Position numbers and translations under genes: made by a program. Source: Effrenium voratum (lineage: Eukaryota; Sar; Dinophyceae; Suessiales; Symbiodiniaceae). Taken from it: a DNA stretch of 64,000 bases. The first letter of the stretch is position 1, and the number at the start of each line of letters is the position of its first letter. The notes below the pieces were generated by a model. The model worked only from the letters and a program-made list of their open reading frames with translations, was not told where the DNA came from and ran no database searches. Shown piece after piece: positions 21,833 through 33,100 of this stretch. The DNA lies in assembly GCA_963377175.1 (NCBI GenBank), contig CAUJNA010002802.1, positions 272,931 to 336,930 on the forward strand, written 5' to 3'.

Positions 21833-24800
21833 GACGAGGAGGAGCAGGTGGCCAGCAAGGCCGAGGAGGAGAAGCGCGCGGCGGAGGAGGAGAGACGCGC
21901 CGCTCAGCTGGGCTCGGAGGAAATTGGGGCTGCCGGGGGGGGAGGGTGAGGGCTTATGTGGCCAGGTCCCCCAGTCTCGCACCAGGGTGAATGAAGCAAT
22001 GGGAAAGAAACCGTAAAATGGTTTTCGCGACCATCCATAGTACTTAGGGGGGTTGAACGTTTTAGTGGCACGGGTTCAGACTTTTTGTTGGCCAGTTCAC
22101 TGAAGCGCCAACCGCAACCGCCTGGGTTCCGGGGCCTTTCAAACTCGTTGAACCCAGCCGTAACAGGGAAGATCCATACCCCACGAAGCAAGGAACGGCC
22201 GTGCAAAGACGCAAAAGCTTTGAGCTGTGGACACGTCCAATTAACCCCAGACGGGCATGCTCTGCACGCTGGACGGGAGGAGCTGTCGAACTCCGAAGCA
22301 AGCTGTTGCCATTGGGAATTCCTGTCTCCTTCTTGGAACCCACTTCGGTTGTACCGTTATGATTAGGACGCCTACAGCCTTTTATGCACCAGAACGAACC
22401 GGGCCCTAGCTCCGCCGCGCCGACCGAAAGAACGAGGCCGCTGCGGCTGCAGCACGGCGGGAGGCCAGAGGGATATGGCCATGGCCAGAGGGAATGTTTG
22501 AAGCAACCAAAAGGCAAGCGTTGGAGGTTTTCGGGTAGACCACATTTTGGCGGGAGTTGTATTACACTTTGGGACTGGGAAAGCATGCGGGGGAAGTGCT
22601 CTTTGGGACACCTTGTTAGTTCGGACTAGTCTGGATACATGATAACCTGGCTGCGTGAAAGCCAAAGACCCACTGCAGTGAAGGGAACTATCGGGTGCAA
22701 GGGCAGCACCTCTTGCATGGGAGGGACTTCGGGTATCTGGAAATTGTCTGAAAACCTGCGATGCCAGTTTGGGTTTATTGGTTTTGGCCTGGCCCTTCAA
22801 ACGGAAGAGCCAACCAAAGTCCATCATCAGTTAGTCCAAAGATTGCCCTCAGGCCGCCGAGCGCATCGCGGCCGAGCGGGCAGCAGCTGACAAGGCAGCT
22901 GAGAAAGCGCCGGAGAAAGCGCCGGAGAAGGCGCCTGAGAAGGCGCCTGAGAAGGCGCCGGAGGCGCTGAAGACGAATGGCGTGAACGGGAACGGGAACG
23001 TCGCCGAGGCGGGAAGTTATGCGGTACACCAAGGTAAAACAAGGAAACATGCTTGGGTGAGACATTTTGCAGCAAAGTTGACTGTTCGTCATATTGTATT
23101 ACGAGCCACTGCTAGTTGGTGACTGTTGGGTGATAAATTAAATTCAGAAATTCAGCAGCAAGCAAAGCTGACGGATCTTGGGAGAATCAATCAGGCCGTC
23201 AGGCCCTGACGCAGCATCACAATGGGATCACGGTGAAGCATTTGAGCTGTGCAGTGGAACCCTGGCCCAGTTCTCCCCCGAAATCAATCCTTTTTGTTTC
23301 CTTTCTTGGGGGAAGGGTGTGCCTTTGAGACAAGTAAACCCAGTGTCAACAATAGGGATTTGGTCTCTTGGACCCTTCAAAATGTGTTCCTTTTGCGTTG
23401 TTCTCTTCAAGCCAACCCAACAAGGTCGCCCATGTGTTCCCAGGAAATCCCCACGAAGCCTGGCATTCCACCATCCTTTTGCAAGGACCCGGAGCTGTGG
23501 GAGGTCGTGGGCGGAGCCGGGCCCTGAGGCAGTTGATGGATGAAACCTTGGGTTTCCCCTCCACGGTTTTTTTCAGGAATACCCATCTCTCGAATGGTTG
23601 ATGGACCACTTGAGCCCCACACTGATGTCCACGACAGGGTGACCAATTGAGATTCACACACTTTTGTTTTTTCTTGGTAATGACACCCGGTAATGACACC
23701 CTGATTGTGGGACGCGGGGTCTGTTGAACCCCCTGGTACAAGTTGATTGACAACCCCAACCCATACCTCATGCGCCACGGCCTTGCGATCACTTGTATTG
23801 TTGGGTACCTTCCATCACAGGTGTTGTCCTTTTTTTTAAAGATGGCTTATTTGGTCAATGGGTGATGCATAGGCTTGGGCCTTGGCCTAGAGGTATGTGA
23901 GAATATGCGCTCAAACTTGGTTGTGAGGTATCAGAGGCGTTTGCGCGAATCTGCCAATCATAGAGACTTGCTGAGCTTGCAATATGAATATTCCTTGGAT
24001 ACTTGGTTGTTGCTTTTGACTCACCAGATCAATGGCGTAGGACCCGGCAAAATTGGGCAAGCTCATGAAACTGAGAAACTGCAGACTTGCTTGACACATG
24101 TGAGCCCACCGTTGCATGGGGGACGCTTGTCAGATTCTGGGATTGCGGGGCGTGCTAAAGTCGAGTACCCAGAAACGTAATGTGTGAGGCAACTCAAAGT
24201 GAGTCACTGCAGGTTGGTTCTGTGAGTTGTCCTCTAAAATCCATCCAACATGGGGCTCAACCCACCTTGATATGGACGTAAGTATAAACAGTGATAAGTG
24301 TTACAGGTCAGTCAGCTCCTTGGATGTGGGATCACTTCCCCTGTTTCTGGACTTGGAGCCTTCTGGAAAGATCATGTTGGCTGACAAAAGTCTGGACTTG
24401 TTCTGACCAGTTCACTCAGGGAGCGGGGAAATGGACAGGTGGTAGCTTATTTCATTCCCTGTTGCAAAGGTCAAGGGACATGAACTTGTGATCCCGCGAT
24501 TTCATGTTGGGGGGGGTTTAAACATCACCTCTTTGGCCCATAGGTGAGTTTCCCTTGAAGGTGATGTTTTGAGGGAACATATTTGGATCTTCGCACCGAG
24601 GCGGACAAGGGTGGCATCATGGTGCGAGAAGGCACGGAGAGTTGCCGGAGAAGCCGGCTGCCTTCGCACCTAAGTTACCTTGGACCCTTTGAACTTCTGT
24701 CAACAGCCCGCAACGTGTACTTGGAACATTTAAGGGGCTGTGGTGGGCGCCGTTTTGGGGCGAAGGGGGGGGGGTTGCTTTGAAGGCAACCGACTGGAAC

Positions 24801-27290
24801 ATGGTTTGGCTCCCTTTCCAACAGGAAGTCGGGTTTAAGGTCGAAGGTGCTCCATGCTGATAGGGTACCCACGGAGAAACCGTAGACCTTACACTTCCGA
24901 ATCAAGCATCGCCCTCCTGGAAGATTCCTAGAAGTTCCTGTTAAAAGGACCCAGGTGCCACGGCGTGGGAAGCTCAGTTCTTCGTCCTGAAGAGACTTGG
25001 CATGTTGCGCCAGTGTGCCAGATGTGCCCAACAGGAACCAGGAAGAACATGGAAGAAGAAAAAGAGAAACAAGCACAGAGTCGCTTGAGCTGCATGGCTA
25101 CGGTTTACAACTCCATGTTCAAGTTTTGAAGCCCTTGTACCCTTTGTTGTTTGAAAGGGACACCCACAGGACACCATCAACCATTTGGTTCCCCCGGGCA
25201 GAGTTCTCTTCAGTTCGCCCATATATTCGGATCCTCGAGGCTTCAAAGCCGTTTGGGCAATCTAACATTTTAATTTTCAGGGAACAACCAAAATTACGGA
25301 ATTTCTAGGGATGGTCCAAGGGGAGGTTCCCCAAAAGGCTCCCTAAGGAACGCAAGGGAACCCTCAGGCACCTTAGGGCTGTCAGCTACTCACCCCAGTT
25401 GTACCTTCCCCCCCTTAGAAAAAGGAACAAACCATGGTCAAAGGCAGGGCCAGCGTCTCTTTTTGGGATCTCGCCGCTGCCAGGCGAGAGCACCTCTTCC
25501 ACCCAGAAGTCCGAGCGATTGTCCACGGGTGCTGTGGTGGAGCAGCTGGCCCTGAAGGGCGATCGCCTGAACTACAAGCTGCAGCGCCTACCTCAGTCAT
25601 TCCATGCGTCACCCCCTCTCGATTTTCCCTCTGCATCTTGTGTTTTGAGAATCGATCTGTTAGTGGGATAAGTAAGTTGTTCAGCTAGGTAGGGACACCT
25701 CCAGAAAACCCACATGTTTCTTCTGTTTGAGACACCGCACATGATGAGCCTGCCGGTCCCGGACCTCTGGCGCTTTGTGTGTTTGTTTTGGGTTTGGAGG
25801 GCTTTGGGTGTGTCCGGTTTTTAGGGTACCATTTCTTTGGTGGTTTACAGGGAACCCAAAAGGTTCCCTAAAAAAAGACAGCCCAACATATACCGCTGGG
25901 CATACTCACTTCTCCATTTCGGCCTTGTTTTCTTTGTTGGCCACTGCACCCAGCAAGCAAGCGAGTTTACGAAGAGATCACCAAAGCTCCAAGTGAGATG
26001 CTGCCCCGCACATGGTCATTTGCTACGAAATGTGTTTCTCATATTTGGTTGGGACCCAACGCTGGTTGGTTTCAAGCACATCCTTTCGGGCTGCCTTACC
26101 CATGAGACCCGCCGAGCCGTGTCGAGTCGAGTCGTGGCTCAGGAAGGGCAGCGGGCCCTCTGAGGGCTGGGTCAGCGTGAAGCTGACGGGCAAGGACCTG
26201 GTGGTGCCATATCTCGAGATGACTGAGCGCCTCGAATCGAATTTCCGAGAGCTGTTACCATTTGTTGCCCTTCCGAGGTGTGTATGCAGTTGGGAACCTG
26301 TTGATAGTTTGATCAGAAATAGATGGGTTCCGGCTTGGATTGGTTTTAGAAGCCATGTACCAGGGCCATCTACTTTACCAGAAGGACACTAATATATGTG
26401 TATGGAGAGTAAGACTGCCCCTTTGAAGGACTGGCTCTCTTTTCAGGTACTCCCGAGTCTGCGTTCGCACGAAAAGGACAGAAGGAGACGAAGCGGAATG
26501 CTTGTCGTGTAGTCTCATCTACCGATCTTTCTCAAAGGCAAGAGGGGATGGATGGTAGAACCCATTTGAAGCCACCCAAAGTGGTGTTTTTAACCCATGT
26601 GGGGTCGGCAGGTGTTTTCTTTCCCTTGAGAGCCTTTTGCCTTTTTGGTTCCTCGTCGCCGTAGCCCATCGGGCCGTCGGGCCGTCGGGCGAAGGAACGG
26701 GCCAAAGAGACGGCCGCCGGCTTGGAAGGTGGTGAAGCAACCGCAGCGCCTCGGACTGGGCGCGGCGCGGGGGTCCGGGGGTCCCATGCAGTCATGCCTT
26801 TGTGGCGGTCGAGATGTGGGTGTGGGTCAAAATTAAACCACCAGGGGACTACAGGTTTTGGTCCATGTTTCCACTTGCCAGGGTTCCATGTGGGGTGCCT
26901 ACTTTTGACCCACAGCCATGTAGACAGTCGCCCTTTTGGGCTCTTGAGCCTAAGAGATGAGTCTGGCCTCGCCGTTTTGGAAGCAGAAGGCAAAGCCAGG
27001 TCCCCGGTCAGTTTGGTTGAACATGCCAGCAGTTGGGCGCCGCTATCTTTCTTTGGCTTAGCTTTTGGATTTGTTGCTGCTCTTGAGTGCGAAAACCATG
27101 TGACAGGTATTAACTTTCCGGCCTGTAAACAGCAAAGGGGGAAGGGGGCGACACTTGCCGAGATGTTTGATTTAGCTGAGGATCGAGTATGCGCAGATGA
27201 AGGAAATTGCAAACAAGAGTGACCCTGGCGACTACTATGGCCTGAAGTTTCCTTACACCAAGGACCGCCCATGCGCCCACATGGGAGCAA
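21833..27290 (+). CDS. unrecognised multi-exon gene, charged and EKAP-repeat rich (partial)
   Basis: Likely exons: 21833-21945 (DEEEQVASKAEEEKRAAEEE, coiled-coil-like), 22853-23033 (Ala/Glu/Lys rich with five EKAP units, then VNGNGNVAEAGSYAVHQ), 23444-23551 (NPHEAWHSTILLQGPGAVGG then RALRQLMDE), 24601 to about 24670 (GARRHGELPEKPAAFAPK), 25494 to about 25590 (RLSTGAVVEQLALKGDRLNY), 25954-25992, 26143-26277 (WVSVKLTGKDLVVPYLEMTE then RLESNFRELLPFVAL), 26447-26506 (YSRVCVRTKRTEGDEAECLS) and 27181 to about 27288 (MKEIANKSDPGDYYGLKFPY). Phases agree for exons 2-3-4 and again for 7-8-9; links between these two sets are inferred. I recognise no family. It could be two genes, or the N-terminal part of the kinase-like gene that follows. 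Confidence 0.5.
26300..26398 (+). repeat. interspersed repeat family M4
   Basis: Lies just after the GT donor at 26278. Shares GATAGTTTGATCAGAAATAG, TACCAGGGCCATCTA and AGAAGGACAC with copies at 14314-14415 and, inverted, 32926-33018. Confidence 0.6.
26816..26920 (+). mobile_element. MITE-like element, family M2, best copy
   Basis: Left end TGTGGGTCAAAATTAAACCA and right end CTTTTGACCCACAGCC form inverted repeats of about 14 bp around a 105-bp unit. The core GTCCATGTTTCCACTTGCCA recurs in the other M2 copies. It lies in the intron between exons 26447-26506 and 27181-27288. Confidence 0.7.
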
Positions 27291-27329
27291 GTCACTAGTT
27301 AATTAGTTTTGAAACAACTAAGTATTGGC

Positions 27330-27880
27330 TTGGCCTAACGTTTGTTTCGCCGGGACAAACGAACTTATGGCCATCTACAGAACCTTTGTTTCTCTGGACA
27401 CAACAAATGTTTCTTCGGAACTCATGCTTATATTATTCTGTCGCATGTGCGGAAACGTGGGTTTCCAATAGAGGAACAAACGTTTTCCGTGCGAAAGGTT
27501 TGTTTCTGTCTCGAAAACACATTCTTCCTAGTGAACGTTTGTTTATGGGAAACTGGGAAGCTTCTCGAAAACCCAAGAATGTTTACTTTGGAAACTTGGA
27601 AAACAAACGCTTCATCGCGGAGTTGAGTTTGTTTGTTTTCTGGGAAACTCTGACAGGAAACTCACTGGTAGAAGGTTATTTTCGCACACCAAAACATACG
27701 TTCCGGACAAACTATTGTTTCAGGGCTGAAAACGCTCCTTTCGTGAACTCGGTCTGTGAGTTTGTTTCATTGCACGCCCACTCAAGTTTCGGAGGAAGGT
27801 TTGTTGTGTCCGCCGAAAGGTTTGTTTCTAAACCTTTGTTTTGTCCCAGGCAATTGTTTGTTTCGTAACATGTGTTTTTC
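27330..27880. repeat. GTTTGTTTC-punctuated tract
   Basis: About 16 occurrences of GTTTGTTTC, close variants or the reverse complement GAAACAAAC, spaced roughly 15-60 bp. The sequence between the words is not itself repeated. Both orientations occur. The open frames through it are AT/Phe-rich and not convincing proteins. A second tract of the same style is at 29120-29420. Confidence 0.7.
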
Positions 27881-27884
27881 CGTG

Positions 27885-28340
27885 CCGGCCACGGGCGCGT
27901 CTCCGGCTCCGCCACAGCGACTGACCTTTCCGGCTCCGCCACGGCCACTGGCTCCGCGCATACGACCGATATGCGGTGTGCATTTTATCTGCATTGTCCA
28001 TGCCTGATTCCTGTGCAATGGTGACGCCTTTCTTCGTCTTTCCTGTGCACGTTGCATGCGCTTCTGCGTGCATTTTGATGCAGCCGGTATGCCGATGAGT
28101 GCCGGAGCTGAGCTGGAGCGGAGCTGAGCAGATGAGAGCCGGAATCACCGGACCGGAGCCGGAGCGGAGCCGAAGGCGGAGCGGAGGCGGAGCGGAGGCG
28201 GATCGGATCGACACGAAGTCGCGGGCTGGATGGGCGCTACTGGAGAACGCGCGCGATTACAAGCAAGGGTCACAAAGCCGAACACAGCCTTCTGAAGAAG
28301 CGGGGGGTTGGGAGGGGCGCAGCCCCCCCCAATAGAGTCA
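27885..28340. repeat. GC-rich block with inverted GGCTCCGCC motifs
   Basis: The left part repeats CCGGCTCCGCCAC (about 27900-27955). The right part repeats GGAGCGGAGGCGGAGC and CGGAGCCGGAGCGGAG (about 28110-28205), roughly complementary to the left part, so the block could fold back on itself. No convincing gene. The rest of the gap up to 30186 holds microsatellite-like C-rich stretches and no exon that I can support. Confidence 0.5.
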
Positions 28341-29119
28341 ATAACCTTACCTGAACCCCCTAGAATGTTCTCTTCTTAGCACAAGGACGGCCTTTAGAAC
28401 AACAGGTTTCTGTAGAGTTTTACTTCAATTGCATGTTTGCGAAGGGGTTCTGAACTGGTTTTGAACGCCTTGCGACCGGTATGTCCAACACCGAGTCCTA
28501 GGCACGGCCCATGACATGACGCAAAAAAAACATAAACATGCACTGGACTGCGCGAAAATATTGCAATTATGGACTCGCAGCGAGCGATGTCTGCAATACA
28601 AGGTTCGGTTTGTTCAAAAACCCGAACGGTTTTTGTAGCACCAACGGTGAGATTTCAGCACCAAAAAGGCCAAACAATCATTTTCCTAAAAATCCGATCA
28701 AATCCCCACAATCCTGAAGAATTACTCCTCCCCCCCATCATTATTCGAACAATCATAACCCCCTCCCCTCAATAACAAAGCCACCCTCCGCCAAGTCTTG
28801 TTTTACCTCCCCACCTCCTCCCCTCAACAACATTGTTCTTCCGGGGGGGCCTCAACAACATTGTTCTTCCGGGGGGGAGGGTTTAGAGAGGGCTCGTTGC
28901 GAACGATAGTCCGCCCCGCTTATCGAGACGGTCTCTGGGTAAGGTTTTGGTCGCGGTGCAGTCCCCGTCGCAAAAGGGCCCCAACGGAATCCAACGGAAT
29001 ACGAACTCGGCGCATTACAAGCAATTTTGCGTAGCCAAAGCCGACTTGGTGGTGTTGCTGGTGATGCTAGGGGTGTCATTTGTGGTGCTGGAGATGTCTG
29101 GCTGCACGTACCCCAGAAA

Positions 29120-29420
29120 CTAAGAAAGTGTGATTTCCGACCTTGGAAACATCAGTTTCCCATCGCTGAAACTAACCTTTCAAAAGGTTTGTTTCTCAGC
29201 GCCCCCTTCCCCCGAGGCCAAAAAGGATAGTTTCCACCTGAACAAACAAACTTTTTCGGCCCCAGAACCTTTAATCGTTTTTCGGCCAGGTAAACCTTTT
29301 TTTTCCTTGAGAAAACGAACTTTCTTTGTCTGAGTTAGTTTGTTTCCCAGCCCTGGGGGCGGTCGGCACCCTGTCACTGAGTTTCACGCAACAGGTTTCC
29401 ACCGGGGAACTAACATTTGT
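29120..29420. repeat. second GTTTGTTTC-punctuated tract
   Basis: GGAAACATCAGTTTCC, AAAGGTTTGTTTCTCAGC, GAACAAACAAACTTT, GAAAACGAACTTTC and TTAGTTTGTTTCCCAG occur within 300 bp. Together with 27330-27880 it may be one ancestral tract split by the GC-rich block and its right flank. Confidence 0.6.
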
Positions 29421-30186
29421 TACCCTCGATGAGAAACTTCTGACTCGCTCCATATTCCATGCGCCAGGTTTCTTGGGGCTGTGTTTGGCTCAAAGCTTGT
29501 GCCCATAGGCGAATGGCTTAGACAAGCGACTCATCCCCAACTGTTTGTTTGGTAGAAATGGACAGGATGATGCCTCGATGGTCTCCCCAGATTCCAGAGC
29601 CAATTCCTGGGCCCCCTCCCCCTTTTCTTCAAAGCTTCTTTCCACAGCCGAAATCCTGACATTTCGTCCCTCAATCAATGCTTGTTTTGGACTGCCAGAA
29701 TATATGCTCTTCTTGATGGGTCCCCAAGTCCCTGATCCACACTGAGTTGTTGGGGCTGGCAGTCTGACCGTCTCTCAAAGGACCAGATCGTGGAGATGGG
29801 ACCGGAATGGCTGACACAGGCCGAGAATGGGCAGTTGTTTGGCAGGTAGGCTTGGCCACATGCTGCCATTTGATAGGGAATTTAGACAACCATGATGAGG
29901 GTTCGCGGAGCCATGGCTGTTGGGCCACAGTCCACAGAATGAGTTTGATACAGGCATGGGGTTGAGAGGGAGGGGCAGTCCCTTGGTTGTGAGACTCTTG
30001 CAAAGAGGCCTTACAACACGGGGCACCTTTCTGAGGGTACCTGAGAATTCCTTTATACAATGTGTGCCTCGCCTTGACCTGCAAAAAAGCGGTGGTTTCA
30101 AAAATCCACATTGGCACCAGTGAGTGGGTAGGCTCCCAGGGTTTCCATCCCCCTGACCGGTGGACGCCGATGCCATCCCTGGTCAG

Positions 30187-33100
30187 CGCGCCGAGCGCCG
30201 GGCGCGCAGGCCTTCCACAAGAGTGGCGTGCTGCCCCGGGACAACGCAGTCACCAAGATCACGGCCGGGGGCCCTTGTGCCCGGTGTCCCTAAGAGCCAA
30301 AAGGGGAAAAAGTTGCAAGTGGTCTTTCGAATGATTGGGAAGCCTCTCTTCTCTTGTCTATCTGATTCATTCTCTGTTCCTTCCTTCAGTGCCAAAGCTT
30401 GCTTGGGACAGAAGGAAACATTGGCGCGCCAGAGCGCCGAAGGATGCCAAAGAGTTCGTGGGCGGCGGCGCCGGTCTGAAGTGCACCTTCACGGCCACTT
30501 CGGCAGCATGCCACCGGACCTGTTTTGTTGTTTGTTTTTCTTCATTGTTCAGTTGTGTTTGTTTGATGTTTTTTGGTACTCTCCTTTCCGATGTGGTTGC
30601 TTGCTTCTTGCTGTTGTAGTGCAGCTGCGGTGTGTGTGTGTGTGTGTGTGTGCGTACGAAGGTGTCAAGACCAGTGACGCCTTTGTGGTTCATGGTAGTT
30701 CAAAAGAAGTGGTGACGAAAGACCCCTTGCCATTGAACAGTGGTTGTTCAGCATTTATGGGTGGGCTTAAACTGTATCTTGATCCTACCTTGTTCCATCT
30801 TTCAGTCCGAGCCAGAAGCAGGTGCGGCAAGAAGCCCTTTTTGATTCTTTGCACGGTTGGATAGATCCTTTAAACAAACATGAATTTGATTGTTTCTTCG
30901 GTGATGTTTCAAGGGGGTACATGGCAAGCTCACCAACATCCATGCAAAGAAGCCTCTTCAGCCTTCCAGGTTCCAGCCGTGTCATTATGCTCTACCACGC
31001 TTGAGACACCGAATCGGTTGCCACTGTGTGGTATCTGGAAAAGGGGCTAGTAATCTTCTCGGAGTAATTTTAGATTGGGACGCAACAAAAAGTTCGTGTC
31101 CCATACGATTTTCTTTGGATCGCCTGTCCACCTGAAAGAGGCTCCCTGGGCCGGCCGTTCGAGTCACTGACTACTGTGTATAGAGGGACGGAGCTGAAGC
31201 TGTGCGCTGAGTCATGGATTGTCAATGGACCCTTATACCCGCTTGCTTGACTGAAGAGATCTTAGTTGTGTTTTCCACGAAAAGAGGTTTCCCGCCGCCT
31301 GAAGAGGTCTTAGCTTTTTCCACGAGAAGAGTTTTCCGCACAGGTGGAGTACAAGAAGGATGAGCCCTACCTGCACAAGAAGCTCTTCGCCAAGCTCCCG
31401 CACAAGCCTGGCGGCTCCGATCGATACTTTGTCTCCTGCATGTGGAACCATGACAGGCCAGGCTCACAGCCACTTGCTCAAAACCTGGGTAGATGAAGGT
31501 TAAAGGAGAGTCCCAACCAGGTGCAGCCGCATTTGTTTAGTGCTTTAAGTGGCTTTGGGTATACCGTGTTAGTACCAGGTTTTGATTATGGCTCACATGA
31601 TCCCGTGGTGTCCGAGCCCTTGGACCCTTCCAGTTGCATGTGACTTCTTACGCCAAGGGATTGCCTGCCGAGTTACTTCCAGAGTCAACTTGTTTGGACC
31701 TCCAATGCCTCCAAGCCAGATGCTTCAAGACTTCCCTTTATTGCAAACCTGTAACTTTGTGAAGTAGGTGTGTGCCGTCTTCAGATGGCTCTTGCATCAC
31801 CCGACTTGCGAATGAGAGAATGGCTGCTTTTTTTCCTCGGCACCACCATGGCATTGGGCGTATCGTTTTGGAGGGGGAACACTTGTTGGGCGTTTTGTTG
31901 GATGCCTTGCAGCCCCTGCAGCTTTCCAACAATTTCAGCCAGGCCTGAGATCGTGTTCAACATCTACCTGCAGGAGTCTGTGCCCTTCCGAGTTCCAAAG
32001 TTCTACTTCGGGGCCGCTTGGCAGAGGCATGCCATGCATGCCCACTTGTTTTTTTGGTTTGGTTCAAAGGGAAACCAAATGGGCACCATCACAATTTGCC
32101 GGGACTGGCCCAGTTATCAAACCGTTTCATGTGTTGCCACTGAGAGGCTGGAGCACCCTGCCAATGTACATTACACTCCACCGGCATTGCATTCACCGCT
32201 TCACGGTCGAGGTAGCTCTAGTTGCTTCCACCTATCGGCCTGGTTTTTTGGCTTGGGCACAGCAGCTCCTGCGCAGGTGCCTTGGCGGTCTGTTTCGCCC
32301 GTGTCATTAGGTAATTGAAAGGCTGCTCCATATCGAGTGTAGTCCCCTGCCCACCCTCCTCGCAATAAGTACAAGCTTGAGAAACCCACGCTTGTTCATA
32401 CGGTCCAGATAGGCCGCATTCTTTCCCGGGCACAAGAAGAGTCGAAGCACAATTGTCGAGTGTTCAAGGCATTGTTTCGATTTCGAAAGTAAATCTTTTG
32501 GAAGAAGCTTGGTACAAATCACGTCTACTTTGGGATGCATTCATCAAGCCGGGGTAGTGATATCCTTCTCGTGCCGAGGACATTTCGGCTTCCACCACCA
32601 ACTTTGTGCTGATCACCGAGAGTATCGACTGGGCCAAGACGGGAAAGAAGGAGTTCAAGCCCTTCGAGGTTGAGCCAGCCTACGACAAGTACAAGGCAGG
32701 GCAGTCCTTTCGGCCTGTATCGGAAACATGTATGGCCTAGTGGATCCCAGTTGCCTCAATTGTCGGTAACGAGCCATTTTCCTTTTCCCTTAAGGGTGGT
32801 TAGGTGGGGATATCCAAAGCTGGGCCCCTGAACTACACGATGATCGTTTCGATTATTTTTTTATCCAGCCGGGGTCCCAAGTTTTGGACTCAGGACTTTG
32901 TTTGGGGATTGGCCAATGGTTTGTAACCATAGGTGTCCTTTTTAGGTTGGTTTGGTTGAACATAGATGGCCCTGGTTTCAGTTCGGTTCTAATCATCTAT
33001 CCAAAAGGACACCCATATTTGTAACCCTACTTACAAGGTCAAAAGCGCGACAATTTGGGCCAACCGAAGGTTCTGAGCCACTTGGCTAACTGATCGACCA

